Part shown: piece after piece, positions 15,506 through 24,070 of the stretch
Numbering within the stretch: position 1 is the first letter of the stretch
Layout of the letters: every line of letters begins with the position of its first letter
Source: an uncultured Poribacteria bacterium
GTDB lineage: Bacteria > Poribacteria > WGA-4E > WGA-3G
Reading direction: 5' to 3'
Assembly: GCA_958295855.1 (NCBI GenBank)
Contig: OY282383.1
Location: forward strand, 4,630,481-4,694,480
DNA length: 64,000 nt
Program-made: the position numbers and the translations under genes
Notes under the pieces: generated by a model
The model's database searches: none
What the model was told of the DNA's origin: nothing
The model's input: only the letters and a program-made list of their open reading frames with translations

Positions 15506-15976
15506 ATGAAACTTACGCTGGAATCGATTCAACTCACAGTTGCGGACTTGTCGGATGTGGCGGCACGCCATGCTTCCGCCCAAGAGCTTTATTCTCCAAC
15601 AGCCCCGAAGCCGCCTGTTGCGCAATTCGGTTGGCGCGATAGATGGTGGTTGAACCACTCGGCGGCGCAACAGTTAGTCATCAATTACTGGTTTTTCCAA
15701 TCGCCTGACGAAGCGCGCACTGCTGCGGATGAAGGCAGACCTCGGCTTTCTGCGCGAACCGTGCCAAAATTCGGCGGACGCGACTCTGTCTATCAACCGC
15801 CCCCGAATGAGGAACACGGCCTTGGTGATATTGTTTGGCAGGCAGGTGCGAATTTTCTGTTTGTCCGGCACACTGTCGTTGTGCTGGTAGCGGAAATTGG
15901 CGGAAAAATTCCCGCGGAAACAACCCGCCACTTTGCTCGCAAAATCCTTAAGAAAATCGACTGCGCGTTAGCGTAG
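15506..15976 (+). CDS. Conserved-looking protein of unknown function
   Basis: 156 residues from ATG 15506 (MKLTLESIQLTVADLSDVA). An upstream start at 15479 lies in the promoter and is unlikely. No signal peptide or membrane helix, though a moderately hydrophobic strand (NFLFVRHTVVVLVAEIGG, about 122-139) is present. Central features are HSAAQQLVINYWFFQSPDEA (about 51-70) and LSARTVPKFGGRDSVYQPP. It looks like a small alpha/beta globular protein. No family recognised. It stands alone. Confidence 0.6.
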   Translation: MKLTLESIQLTVADLSDVAARHASAQELYSPTAPKPPVAQFGWRDRWWLNHSAAQQLVINYWFFQSPDEARTAADEGRPRLSARTVPKFGGRDSVYQPPPNEEHGLGDIVWQAGANFLFVRHTVVVLVAEIGGKIPAETTRHFARKILKKIDCALA

Positions 15977-16116
15977 AAGCCGTTCTAGATACGCTTACAT
16001 GAAGATTAAGAATTTAATCGGGTTCTGAATCAGGAGCTTCAGGATTACAGGATTAGTGGATGGCCAGAATTATGGCGCTTCTAGAATTGCCAAGTCTCCT
16101 TTACAACCACACCCAA

Positions 16117-16290
16117 AGGAGCCAGCATGATTGCACCATGCCAGCCGCTTTTCATAAGAAACCCGATTTTGAGCAGCTTCTTCCCACGCTTTGCTTCCCT
16201 CCCGCCCGGTTCCTTGGGGAAAAAGCAATCAACGGAAAAATCCGTAGGGGTAGTGCCTTGTGCCTACCCTTGAAACCCAATTGATGAAAA
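16117..16290. repeat. Interspersed element M, copy 1
   Basis: A ~170-bp spacer element beginning GGAGCCAGCATGATTGCA, with AGAAACCCGATTTTG in the middle and ending AAACCCAATTGATGAAAA. Other copies are at 18705, 23571, 26889 and (partial) 29868, in both orientations. This copy carries an embedded GTAGGGGTAGTGCCTTGTGC unit. With no coding capacity it behaves like a MITE. It fills the 315-base gap between the 15506 gene and the aldolase. Confidence 0.65.
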
Positions 16291-16292
16291 CT

Positions 16293-17357
16293 CTAATACG
16301 CTTGATACCAGTTTGCGGACTGCTTGGCAATCTGGATGTTTTCCACACCGCCAAAGTGCCGGTGGTTAAACCACGGTAACGCGTTTTCCGCCGCTTCGTT
16401 CGCGTGCCTGAAATTTGTCGTCGCCTCGTTTTCGAGGAATCGGCTGACTGCATCGGTATCAGGATAGTATTGGACAGCGTCTTTCCAGATGGCTCTGCCA
16501 CAGAGAAATCCACTCGCCCCTGCCTCTGTGGCGAGGTGGACGTTTTCGATAAATTCCTCAATATCTACCCCAGCACTCAAAATCACCCAGGGCAAGGTTG
16601 AGGTTTCGTCTAATTGTTGGCAGATGTCCTTCACTTGGGCGATTTCATACGCGGAGTCTCCGGCATAAAAGCTGCTTTCTTGATAATCTGCGGTGTATTT
16701 GAGGTCTGCCGGAAATTCTAGTTTGAGAATGTCAACCTTGTAGCTTGCATCTGTAAACTCTGCCACACTGCGGATAACCAGGTCTGGTTTCTGCTTTGCA
16801 AACCCAACGCTCTTGGCGGTGCCTTTTAGGGCGTAGCTGACTAACTCTAGCAGAAACGGCAGATCGTGCTTCTCACACTCGTCACCGACGTGGCGCACGA
16901 AGGCTTGCTGGTGCTTCAGGGTTGCTGGGGAGGCATCCGGGTGGTAGTAGGCAAGGAGTTTAATCGCGTCTGCGCCGGCGCGTTGCGCCTTTGCGATACT
17001 CCAGTTTTTAATAGGATTGGAGAGCCGCTCGTTCTCGCTGACACCTTCGCTGACATAGCCTGATTCTTCATAAGCTAATAGCAAGGCGACATCGCGCGGA
17101 ATCTCGGTGATAGAGTAGGGATGCCCGTAAATCGGGTCGGTGAGGACTGCGGTGGCATTCGGGGAAAGCACCCCGGTTATCAAGGTTTTGAGTGCGGCGA
17201 CATCTTCGTATTGGACATTTGCTTTGCCGGTGTTGAGGACATCGGCAAGTGCCTGTACCATGGAGCCGCGCTGGTCGATGGCCATCATTTTAAACCGCCC
17301 GTTGGCGTCGGCGAGTTTCGTGATGCCACGCAATTTTCCAGATGAAATATCGTTCAT
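16293..17357 (-). CDS. LacD-like tagatose-1,6-bisphosphate aldolase family protein
   Basis: 354 residues, slightly longer than LacD (~325). The N-terminus FKMMAIDQRGSM (22-33), the strand AGADAIKLLAYYHPD (about 130-144) and VDILKLEFPAD (about 210-220) with candidate Schiff-base lysines match the class I LacD/FbaB-type TIM barrel. PWVILSAGVDIEEF and GASGFLCGRAIWKDA are the phosphate-binding strands. Cleavage of a ketose bisphosphate (tagatose-1,6-bisphosphate or a sulfo-sugar analogue) is expected; the exact substrate is uncertain. GGAG precedes the ATG. Confidence 0.88.
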   Translation of the reverse strand: MNDISSGKLRGITKLADANGRFKMMAIDQRGSMVQALADVLNTGKANVQYEDVAALKTLITGVLSPNATAVLTDPIYGHPYSITEIPRDVALLLAYEESGYVSEGVSENERLSNPIKNWSIAKAQRAGADAIKLLAYYHPDASPATLKHQQAFVRHVGDECEKHDLPFLLELVSYALKGTAKSVGFAKQKPDLVIRSVAEFTDASYKVDILKLEFPADLKYTADYQESSFYAGDSAYEIAQVKDICQQLDETSTLPWVILSAGVDIEEFIENVHLATEAGASGFLCGRAIWKDAVQYYPDTDAVSRFLENEATTNFRHANEAAENALPWFNHRHFGGVENIQIAKQSANWYQAY

Positions 17358-17388
17358 TCAAATCTCCTTTTGGCGACTGTAGGTCGCG

Positions 17389-17472
17389 GGGCAGGCACAA
17401 GGCCTGCCGCTACAGTGGGCAGGCACAAGGCCTGCCGCTACAGGGGGCAGGCACAAGGCCTGCCGCTACAGT
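17389..17472. repeat. Three tandem copies of a 30-bp palindromic repeat
   Basis: Three consecutive units of GGCAGGCACAAGGCCTGCC-GCTACAG(T/G), each forming a GGCAGGC-ACAA-GGCCTGCC hairpin. They lie in the spacer between the aldolase and polyprenyl synthase genes. The unit is related to the GTAGGGGCAGTGCCTTGTGC family found elsewhere here. It is not a CRISPR: there are no variable spacers. Confidence 0.8.
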
Positions 17473-17496
17473 GATTTTCGGTTCACTGATAACTAT

Positions 17497-18561
17497 TTAG
17501 TATTCGCGTTCAACAAAAAAATGAATTAAAGATAAAAAGAGGTGTTTTGCCCGTCCCTCAGGGAGGTGGGCAAAATTGTTTCTAAACTGTCCGGCAACTT
17601 CTTGTAAGAGTGCTTTGGAACGGCGTTGTGCATATTCAATAGAGTTGTATTTCTGCATCAAGTGTAGCACACTTTCGATTTCTGCTTCGGTTTTCTCTTC
17701 GCGAGGCCGTGCCATGATGTCAATCACGTGCTGTGCTTCTATTGGGGTACAGGCATTGAAGAGGTGAATAAGCACCAATGTGCGTTTTCCCTCACTGATA
17801 TCCCCTGCGATCTCTTTGCCATATCTGCCGACATCTCCAATCAAATTGAGGACATCGTCCTGAATTTGAAAGGCAACGCCCAGGTTTTTGCCAAGTTCAA
17901 CGAACACCTCAATGTCCGCGTCGCTCGCACCGCCGATGATAGCCCCCACCCGACACGGCGTGATGCAGGTGTACCACGCAGTTTTCTGTACGCACATCGT
18001 CAAGTAGTCGTCTTCGTCAAGGTTCCATTGATTATTGCTGACCCAGCTGAGTTCAATGTGTTGCCCTTCAACGACTTGGTTGCTCAGCTGTATGAATTCA
18101 GACAAAATTCGGAAGGCGAGCGGGTGCCCGAGAATTTCCGTGTTTTGGAGCAGCATTTCCCACATTTTACAGTGTAGTGCATCGCCGACATTGATTGCCA
18201 TCGGAATTCCATGCTTTTGATGGAGGCAGGGCTCGCCGCGCCGGAGTTCGGAACCGTCTTCAATGTCATCGTGAATCAGGAGCCAATTCTGGAGGAGTTC
18301 AAGTGCGGCGGCAGTGTTCACCGCTCGTTCGGGATTTCCACCGAACGCCTCACATATAAGCAGGCAGAGCGCAGGCCGTAACCCCTTCGCTGTGCGGCGC
18401 GGGTAGTCTAACATCATCTGGTACAACTGATGCACATCCGGGTGCTCGTGGGCAATCGGGAGAAAATCAAGGATACAGGCATCAACCCTGCTTTTAACAT
18501 CGCTGAGGTATGTAGTGACAAGGTCCTTTGTTGGTGAGGGTTCTTGTCCAGTTTTTGGCAT
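17497..18561 (-). CDS. Polyprenyl (farnesyl/geranylgeranyl) diphosphate synthase
   Basis: 354 residues. First Asp-rich motif LLIHDDIEDGSELRRG (about 94-109) and second motif FQIQDDVLNLIGD (about 230-242) bind Mg-diphosphate; KGLRPALC upstream holds the isopentenyl diphosphate-binding Lys/Arg. This is an all-alpha trans-prenyltransferase. The bulky residues before the first motif would limit chain length, but length class cannot be set by eye. It could feed quinones, carotenoids or hopanoid-type lipids; no terpene cyclase lies next to it. Probably monocistronic. Confidence 0.9.
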   Translation of the reverse strand: MPKTGQEPSPTKDLVTTYLSDVKSRVDACILDFLPIAHEHPDVHQLYQMMLDYPRRTAKGLRPALCLLICEAFGGNPERAVNTAAALELLQNWLLIHDDIEDGSELRRGEPCLHQKHGIPMAINVGDALHCKMWEMLLQNTEILGHPLAFRILSEFIQLSNQVVEGQHIELSWVSNNQWNLDEDDYLTMCVQKTAWYTCITPCRVGAIIGGASDADIEVFVELGKNLGVAFQIQDDVLNLIGDVGRYGKEIAGDISEGKRTLVLIHLFNACTPIEAQHVIDIMARPREEKTEAEIESVLHLMQKYNSIEYAQRRSKALLQEVAGQFRNNFAHLPEGRAKHLFLSLIHFFVEREY

Positions 18562-18704
18562 TATTCTCCTTATTCTCTACGATTGCAGCACAAACCTCTT
18601 CTGAGATTTACCGTGTCTTGTTAGCCCTGACTTCCTTCCTCATTTCCCTTTCGGGGAACTTTTGCGTCATACCCATTGTGTTATTAGCCTATCTGTGGGC
18701 GGTC

Positions 18705-18920
18705 TTTCATCAATTCGGTTTCAAGGGTAGGCACAAGGCACTACCCCTACGGATTTTTCCGTTTCAAGGGTAGGCACAAGGCACTACCCCTACGGATTTT
18801 TCCGTTGATTGCTTTTTCCCCGCTTTGCGGGGGTTTCCACCCTCTTCAAAATCGTGGTTCTTTTTGGTTCTATGGCATTTTATGCGAATTAACGAAAAGA
18901 AGCGAGCATGTGCAATGTGG
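18705..18920. repeat. Interspersed element M, copy 2, with two GTAGGGG-type units
   Basis: Inverse orientation relative to 16117. It begins TTTCATCAATTCGG and ends GAGCATGTGCAATG. It contains two tandem copies of a 43-base unit with GGTAGGCACAAGGCACTACC (18726 and 18769) and a CCCCGCTTTGCGGGGG hairpin near 18819. This element makes up most of the 460-base gap between the prenyl synthase and the LarE-domain gene. Confidence 0.65.
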
Positions 18921-19021
18921 CAAATACCCCTGCAAAGCAGGGATTTTATACCGCTAGCTTCTCTGCAAAGTAAATTAAAGTATACCACATGATGGCGTGA
19001 AAATCAAATTTTTTGTTAGGG

Positions 19022-19264
19022 CTATTCAGTCGATTCATCCAAGTCAAGCGAGATGAAACGGTATCCGAGCGGTTTTATCCGTTCCACTAAGGCTTCCCGC
19101 ACCTGGAGTGCCCGCGCAAATTGCCCTTCTGACACCCGTATTCGTAAAACCGGGGCATGGTCGAAGAGAGACGCGCCTTCAAGGTGGAATTCGTCCATGA
19201 CACGTTCTGCTTCTGCCAATGCAGGGGTGCCTGGCCGTTGCGAGGTGTTGCGCACTTTTTCCAT
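19022..19264 (-). CDS. Stand-alone LarE C-terminal-domain-like protein
   Basis: 80 residues from ATG 19264, one base after the TAA of the upstream SDR, so translation is likely coupled; a longer frame from 19357 overlaps that gene and is not credible. The sequence ALAEAERVMDEFHLEGASLF ... VLRIRVSEGQFARALQVREA ... LGYRFISLDLDE follows the C-terminal domain of LarE/ExsB-type sulfur transferases (helix, H/RIEV strand, R-x-I helix, LGF-V-LDL strand). The PP-loop ATPase part of LarE and its catalytic Cys are absent. Either a detached regulatory or substrate-binding domain or a remnant. The match is by eye. Confidence 0.6.
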   Translation of the reverse strand: MEKVRNTSQRPGTPALAEAERVMDEFHLEGASLFDHAPVLRIRVSEGQFARALQVREALVERIKPLGYRFISLDLDESTE

Positions 19265-19265
19265 C

Positions 19266-20066
19266 TTATGAACGTCGCCTCCAGTCGCTGCCTGCCATAA
19301 ACCCGCCATCAACGAAGACCATTTGGCCGGTGATAAAGTCGGAGGCCTTGGATGCAAAGAAAATCGTCAAGCCTGCCAAATCCTCCGGTTCACCCCAGCG
19401 GTAGGCGGGTGTCCGATTGAGAATCCATTCGTTTCGGTTGTCTTCGCGCGCGGGGGCAGTCATATCCGTTTTGATGAAGCCGGGGGCGATGCCGTTAACC
19501 TGAATGTTATGCTCTGCCCATTCTACGGCAAGGAGCTTCGTCAGTTGTAAGAGCCCGCCCTTCGCTGCAGTGTAGGCGACACTCGTCGGCAGCCCGATTG
19601 CTGAGGTGAGCGAAAGGGTGTTGATTATCTTGCCCGATTTCTGCTGTTGCATGACGTTGCCGCAGGCTTTTGCGAGAAAAAACGCACCTTTCAGATTGAT
19701 ATCCGTGACGAAGTCCCAATCCGCTTCGGTGAATTCTAGTGCAAGGTTCCGTCTATTGACCCCGGCGTTGTTGACAAGCACGTCAAGTCTGCCGAGGGTT
19801 TCTACGGTTTGCGAAACCATCGCGTCAATTTCCGCAAGATTGCCGACATCCGCTTGGATTGGCAGAACGGTGCTGCCGGTGTCGTCAGCAATTTGTTGGG
19901 CAACGGGCTTGAGGGTTTCCATTTTTCTGCCTACGATGGCGAGTGCTGAGCCCGCGCCCGCAAGCCCTCCCGCCATCGCGCGGCCAATGCCACGACTCGC
20001 TCCAGTGACGAGGCTCACCTTGCCATCCAACCGAAATAGCTGGATGGTGGAGGATTTCTGATTCAT
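19266..20066 (-). CDS. SDR family oxidoreductase (KduD/FabG type)
   Basis: 266 residues from ATG 20066, with GGAG 6 bases upstream; a TTG at 20078 would add four residues. Visible are TGASRGIGRAMA (about 20-31), NNAGVN (about 96-101), a Ser about 13 residues before Tyr, YTAAKGG (Tyr-x3-Lys) and VNGIAPGFIKTDM. The C-terminal FVDGGFMAGSDWRRRS resembles gluconate 5-dehydrogenase/2-deoxygluconate dehydrogenases. NAD(P)-dependent sugar or acyl ketone reduction is likely. It is followed by the LarE-domain gene in the same transcript. Confidence 0.9.
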   Translation of the reverse strand: MNQKSSTIQLFRLDGKVSLVTGASRGIGRAMAGGLAGAGSALAIVGRKMETLKPVAQQIADDTGSTVLPIQADVGNLAEIDAMVSQTVETLGRLDVLVNNAGVNRRNLALEFTEADWDFVTDINLKGAFFLAKACGNVMQQQKSGKIINTLSLTSAIGLPTSVAYTAAKGGLLQLTKLLAVEWAEHNIQVNGIAPGFIKTDMTAPAREDNRNEWILNRTPAYRWGEPEDLAGLTIFFASKASDFITGQMVFVDGGFMAGSDWRRRS

Positions 20067-20147
20067 GTTCAACTCCAATTTGTGTTAGAGGGCCCTGAGC
20101 AGGGTGCGGACTTTGCTGACACCCCAGGTGCGAACGCTCCGGCTAAT

Positions 20148-21347
20148 TTACTCTGGCAAACCCTCGGACTCTGCATATTTAAGCAGCAGATCGCTATTAA
20201 TGACCTTTATCTTCCCGTTGTGTTCTTCGGCAAGGGAGACGAGTAGTTGTGCGCCATGCGAGCGTTTTAAATCGATCTCAAACGCGACGACGTAGATAAT
20301 TGCGCTTTTGAAATTCTGTTCGCGTACAGTGTCAAGAATCTTCTGTGTATCGGTTTCAATAGCGTGCCCTTTCACTGTCATGGGGAGGCCATCTGTGATC
20401 AAAACAATAACAGAAGAATCGAACATGAGGGCGGTTTCAAGGGCGGCAAGGATATTCGTTCCTTCGTTGTCTTGAATCTTTTCTGGTGTGAAGCTGTCAA
20501 GATATTTCAAGGTTCGTTCTATGCTTGATGTATTTGCCGGAAGCATTTTCTTGGACATGGCTCTTGCCGTAGTAGAAAATTCTACCACGTTCAACTTATC
20601 GTTGCTACCTAACATCAGCACGGAACCCTTGATGGATTTGACTGCCAATTCCAACTTGTTGAGTCCGGCAGCCTGCATGCTTGCTGACACATCAAGGCAG
20701 TAAACGACATTTTTTGGACCGCCGAATTCGTTGAGAAAATCGATAATGCCCATCCGGTCTGCGATTCCGTCTTTGCCTCCGCTGTCGAGGAGTCCGTCCC
20801 CGCCTCCCTGGCCATCACCTCGGACTCTGCCTATTCCGTCGCCCCGTGCCCGGACTCTGCCAGTGACGAGACCGCGGCCATCTGTGCGGCCGGGTTGGGC
20901 AATAAGGCGGCTCAGGTTTGAGGCTTCAGCATCGCGTAATTGCGCGTCGGTCATTAAATCTGGGATGATGTCACCCAAGGGTGCGTTGTTCACCTCTACG
21001 TCTTCAAGCACGACATGTTGGCTGAGTTTGACGACTTCGTCCTGTTTGTTGCGTGCGGCTTCGATTTTCTTTTCCATTGCATCTTTCTCGAGCTGCTGGC
21101 TCGGGTCGTACAATTTTTTCGTCAGCGGCGGTTTCGGTCTATCTTTCCGCTTTTTCGGTGTTTCTGCATCTTTAATTAAATCGATGGCAAGCGCGTCCGC
21201 CTGTTCCTCGCTTAACCTATTCATCGGTAGAAAAAGGTAGGCGATAGCGATAACCAGGTGTAGAATCAAAGATAATAAAATAACCGAGCGCAGCCGAGTT
21301 TTCCGGCGTTGTGCATTGATGTGCCAACGAGACAGTTTATCTAACAT
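20148..21347 (-). CDS. Inner-membrane VWA-domain protein
   Basis: 399 residues. One N-terminal helix (VILLSLILHLVIAIAYLFLP, about 22-41) is followed by a basic Pro/Lys region (TPKKRKDRPKPPLTKK), a helical Lys/Glu segment, and a Gly/Arg-rich low-complexity stretch (RGLVTGRVRARGDGIGRVRG). A C-terminal von Willebrand A domain begins near residue 205, with the MIDAS motif DVSASM, a conserved Thr in EGTNILAALE and the Asp of LITDG. The helix plus TonB-like linker suggests a protein spanning the periplasm; metal-dependent protein binding is typical of VWA. No partner such as a MoxR ATPase is nearby. Confidence 0.85.
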   Translation of the reverse strand: MLDKLSRWHINAQRRKTRLRSVILLSLILHLVIAIAYLFLPMNRLSEEQADALAIDLIKDAETPKKRKDRPKPPLTKKLYDPSQQLEKDAMEKKIEAARNKQDEVVKLSQHVVLEDVEVNNAPLGDIIPDLMTDAQLRDAEASNLSRLIAQPGRTDGRGLVTGRVRARGDGIGRVRGDGQGGGDGLLDSGGKDGIADRMGIIDFLNEFGGPKNVVYCLDVSASMQAAGLNKLELAVKSIKGSVLMLGSNDKLNVVEFSTTARAMSKKMLPANTSSIERTLKYLDSFTPEKIQDNEGTNILAALETALMFDSSVIVLITDGLPMTVKGHAIETDTQKILDTVREQNFKSAIIYVVAFEIDLKRSHGAQLLVSLAEEHNGKIKVINSDLLLKYAESEGLPE

Positions 21348-21476
21348 GGTGTAGTCCTTCTTATTTGGTTTTTCTGTGCCTTTGTAGTTATACCCAATTC
21401 AGAACACTGGCGGAGACGTGGCTCCGCCCTTACAAATCTGGCACGCGGGTGGCGGCAGGGCACCACCCTTACAAAT

Positions 21477-21983
21477 TCATTGACGGCATTTTTCAAAAGC
21501 CTCAATCCATGCCTTACCTTGGGGTGTCAGTTCATAGTAGGTATGGTTTCGATGTTTAATCCACTTTCCTTTGACGAGATTCTTTCGATAGTGGATGATA
21601 CGCCCTTCGACCCGCTTTAAGCCACCGAGTTCCCTTAATTTCCGATGCCGCTGGTGCATCTCTTCTAACGGAATTCTTAAGGCTTCCGCAACGACAATGG
21701 AATAGTCCATGCCCAGTTCTTGATGGTGCTTCAGTATGAAGTAATCGGTTTCATCAAGTTCGGAGAACCCGGGCGCGACTGGCACTGCCTCCGCTGCGTT
21801 TTGGGTTGTTTGAATCTCGCTCCATGAGACGTTCAGTAGTCGCTCGGTTCGTAAGCCTTGCACCGCGCTGCACGCTGTGTGATGGACGGTAATGGTGCCA
21901 TCCTCCTTGAAATAGCCGAGAATCGGGGTGCCCTCTTGCGGGGTGCAACACTTGGCAATTTTATACGTAAGTTCCGCTACCAT
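21477..21983 (-). CDS. RelA/SpoT zinc-finger-domain plus winged-helix (DUF2250-like) fusion
   Basis: 168 residues. Residues ~5-55 (IAKCCTPQEGTPILGYFKED ... VHHTACSAVQGL ... RLLNVSW) match the Cys-rich ZFD/RIS domain of RelA/SpoT: AKCC-P-G-I-GY, V-H-x3-C, and NV-W are all there. No hydrolase, synthetase, TGS or ACT domain is present. The C-terminal ~90 residues form a winged helix (DYSIVVAEALRIPLEEMHQ, LRELGGLKRVEGRIIHYR, HRNHTYYELTPQGKAWIE), similar to archaeal DUF2250. A DNA-binding protein with a ribosome- or metal-sensing Cys domain is a plausible reading. Both assignments are by eye. Confidence 0.72.
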   Translation of the reverse strand: MVAELTYKIAKCCTPQEGTPILGYFKEDGTITVHHTACSAVQGLRTERLLNVSWSEIQTTQNAAEAVPVAPGFSELDETDYFILKHHQELGMDYSIVVAEALRIPLEEMHQRHRKLRELGGLKRVEGRIIHYRKNLVKGKWIKHRNHTYYELTPQGKAWIEAFEKCRQ

Positions 21984-22112
21984 TTCTCTACACCATTACA
22001 ATGCTGATGCGCAATGCATTGCACGACTACCAACCTGCCTATTCCGCCTCTGGATGCGCCATGAATTGCGCTATGACAAACGAATACATCTCCAATTGCG
22101 GAATGGACATTA

Positions 22113-22146
22113 GGTAGGAGCCATCTCCGAATCGCGATGTCCCTAC
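22113..22146. repeat. GGTAGGAGC-CTCCGAATCGCGA repeat
   Basis: A ~34-bp unit GGTAGGAGCCATCTCCGAATCGCGATG ending CCCTACC. Related units are at 36653, 41952 (inverse), 47279 and 57864 (inverse), and a degenerate one at 6023. It lies between purD and the zinc-domain gene. Confidence 0.55.
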
Positions 22147-23444
22147 CCTAATGCCCGATGTCCGATGTCGTGCCGAAAGTGTGCATCGGCGAAATGGATG
22201 GCGGAAACGCCACGATATGCTTGTTCAATCGCAGATTTTAGCCTGTCGCCCACAGCGGTGACACACAACACGCGACCGCCAGCCGTGACAACTTGCTCGC
22301 CATTCTGTTTGGTGCCGGCGTGAAAGACAGTAACGCCTTCGAGGGCTGCGGCTTCTGCCAAACCTGTAATGACTTTTCCCGTTTGATACGGGTCTGGATA
22401 CCCCCCGGAAGCCATAACAACGCCTGCTGCGGCTTCGGCATGCCATTCTACTCCCTTTTTTGTGGGAGGGGTTTGTAACCCCGAATCGGTGTACGCTGCT
22501 AACGTTCCATCAACACATGCGATGAGCAGCGGTACCAAATCGCTTTTGAGGCGTGGGAAGAGAACTTGTGCCTCCGGGTCGCCGAAGCGACAGTTAAACT
22601 CCAATACCTTTGGCCCTGTGTCTGTAATCATCAGGCCGACGTATAGCACGCCTTTGAAGGTGCTGCCGATATCCGCCATGCCGTTGAGGGTGGGGTAGAC
22701 GACGCGTTCCATCACATAGTCGTGCAGTTCAGGTGTGATAACCGGTGCGGGAGAGTATGCGCCCATCCCGCCGGTGTTTTTTCCGGTGTCACCGTCGTGT
22801 GACATCTTGTGATCTTGCGAGCTGACAAAAGGGACACAGTGAGTGCCGTCGGTGAGTACCGTAAACGAGGCTTCTTCGCCTATCAACTCTTCCTCAATCA
22901 CGACGCTATCGCCTGCTTCCCCAAATGCCCTGTCTACCAAAATAGTTTTGACTGCTGCTGTAGCTTGTGCCAGGGTTCTCCCTGGAATAACACCTTTGCC
23001 AGCGGCGAGCCCGTTCGCCTTAACAAAAACGGGTGCGTTGCGGGTTTTGATGTAGGTTATTGCTTCATCTGCATCCACAAACGTGCGATACGCCGCTGTA
23101 GGGATGCCGTTTTTTGCCATTAACTGTTTGGCGAAATCCTTGCTTGCTTCAAGCCGTGCGGCTCGTTTATCGGGTCCAAACGCTTTCAAACCGCGTTCTC
23201 GGAAGGTATCGACAATGCCCTCGGCTAAAGGGGCTTCGGGGCCGACAACCGTGAGCGCGATGTTTTCGGCCTTAGCCCAGTCCGCGAGTTCAGCTAGTCC
23301 GTTTCCGATCTGCACGGATTCAGCGATGTCGGCGATGCCCGCGTTACCGGGGGCGCAATAGATTTTTTCAGCGAGCGGGCTCTGTGCGAGTTTCCAGACG
23401 AGGGCATGTTCGCGCCCGCCCTGCCCGATAACCAGAATTTTCAT
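22143..23444 (-). CDS. purD: Phosphoribosylamine-glycine ligase
   Basis: 433 residues, the usual length for PurD. Begins MKILVIGQGGREHALVWKL, with the GGREHA motif of the N-domain, followed by GPEAPLAEGIVD, FGPDKRAARLEASKDFAK and the ATP-grasp core VKANGLAAGKGV. The carboxylate/Mg region is FNCRFGDPEAQVL, and VMASGGYPDPY is typical. It catalyses ATP-dependent glycine addition to phosphoribosylamine in de novo purine synthesis. It appears to be transcribed alone; no other pur gene lies next to it. Confidence 0.97.
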   Translation of the reverse strand: MKILVIGQGGREHALVWKLAQSPLAEKIYCAPGNAGIADIAESVQIGNGLAELADWAKAENIALTVVGPEAPLAEGIVDTFRERGLKAFGPDKRAARLEASKDFAKQLMAKNGIPTAAYRTFVDADEAITYIKTRNAPVFVKANGLAAGKGVIPGRTLAQATAAVKTILVDRAFGEAGDSVVIEEELIGEEASFTVLTDGTHCVPFVSSQDHKMSHDGDTGKNTGGMGAYSPAPVITPELHDYVMERVVYPTLNGMADIGSTFKGVLYVGLMITDTGPKVLEFNCRFGDPEAQVLFPRLKSDLVPLLIACVDGTLAAYTDSGLQTPPTKKGVEWHAEAAAGVVMASGGYPDPYQTGKVITGLAEAAALEGVTVFHAGTKQNGEQVVTAGGRVLCVTAVGDRLKSAIEQAYRGVSAIHFADAHFRHDIGHRALG

Positions 23445-23570
23445 GTATATATTCCTTTTTAATGGTATTATACCACAGTCTATTTAGAAAAGCAAGCAGG
23501 TTGAAAGTTAATTCCAGGGATTTAGTTTTAAGAAACAGGTTTATTTTTGTGAAAGGTACGTGTGGCCGGT

Positions 23571-23726
23571 CTTTCATCAATTCAGTTTCTGCTCCGATTT
23601 TTCCGTTGAGGTATAATGCCCCGCTTTGCTTCGTCAGGGGATTTTTACCTGTCAAAATCGGGTTTCTTTTTGGTTCTATTGCATTTTATGCGAATTAACG
23701 AAAAGAAGCCAGCATGTGCAATATGG
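23571..23726. repeat. Interspersed element M, copy 3
   Basis: From CTTTCATCAATTCAG through CTGCTCCGATTTTTCCGTTG and CAAAATCGGGTTTC to AGCATGTGCAATATGG. It lacks the GTAGGGG insert of copies 1 and 2. It lies in the 620-base spacer between purD and the toxin gene. The rest of that spacer holds the repeat at 23786 and otherwise nothing I recognise. Confidence 0.65.
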
Positions 23727-23785
23727 GGAACGAAGTGTCCCTAATCAATTTGGGAATCAGCAGTTTTAATGAATTTGACAAAGGG

Positions 23786-23882
23786 AGTCAAATCTGTTAT
23801 AGTCATCTTGGTGTCTGATTTTCCATCGTGGGGCTAAGCCCTATCAGACGTGAGTCAAATCTGTTAGAGTCATCTTGGTGTG
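23786..23882. repeat. Two direct copies of a 30-bp repeat
   Basis: GAGTCAAATCTGTTATAGTC-ATCTTGGTGT (23786) recurs at 23850 with one difference (TTAGAGTC). They are separated by a segment containing a short GGGGCTAAGCCC hairpin. Located upstream of the toxin-antitoxin pair; could be operator-like, but it is 190 bases away. Confidence 0.5.
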
Positions 23883-24070
23883 TCTTACAGTTCAAGTAAC
23901 CGTGTTGTAACGAACCTTTTGGCGTTAGGAGGAAATGTCTTCGGAAGAAAAATGAGGACATGGTGTGAGTTTCCATGTGAAGTTAGTAACGCCTTACCTC
24001 TTTACCCTTTCGATCTATGTGTGGATTAGCACTATAATACTATTGCCCATTGACATACAGAAAATCATTA

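Noticed and set aside
17389..17472. Possible CRISPR array
   Set aside because: Only three directly abutting units with no unique spacers, each a hairpin; belongs to a dispersed repeat family.
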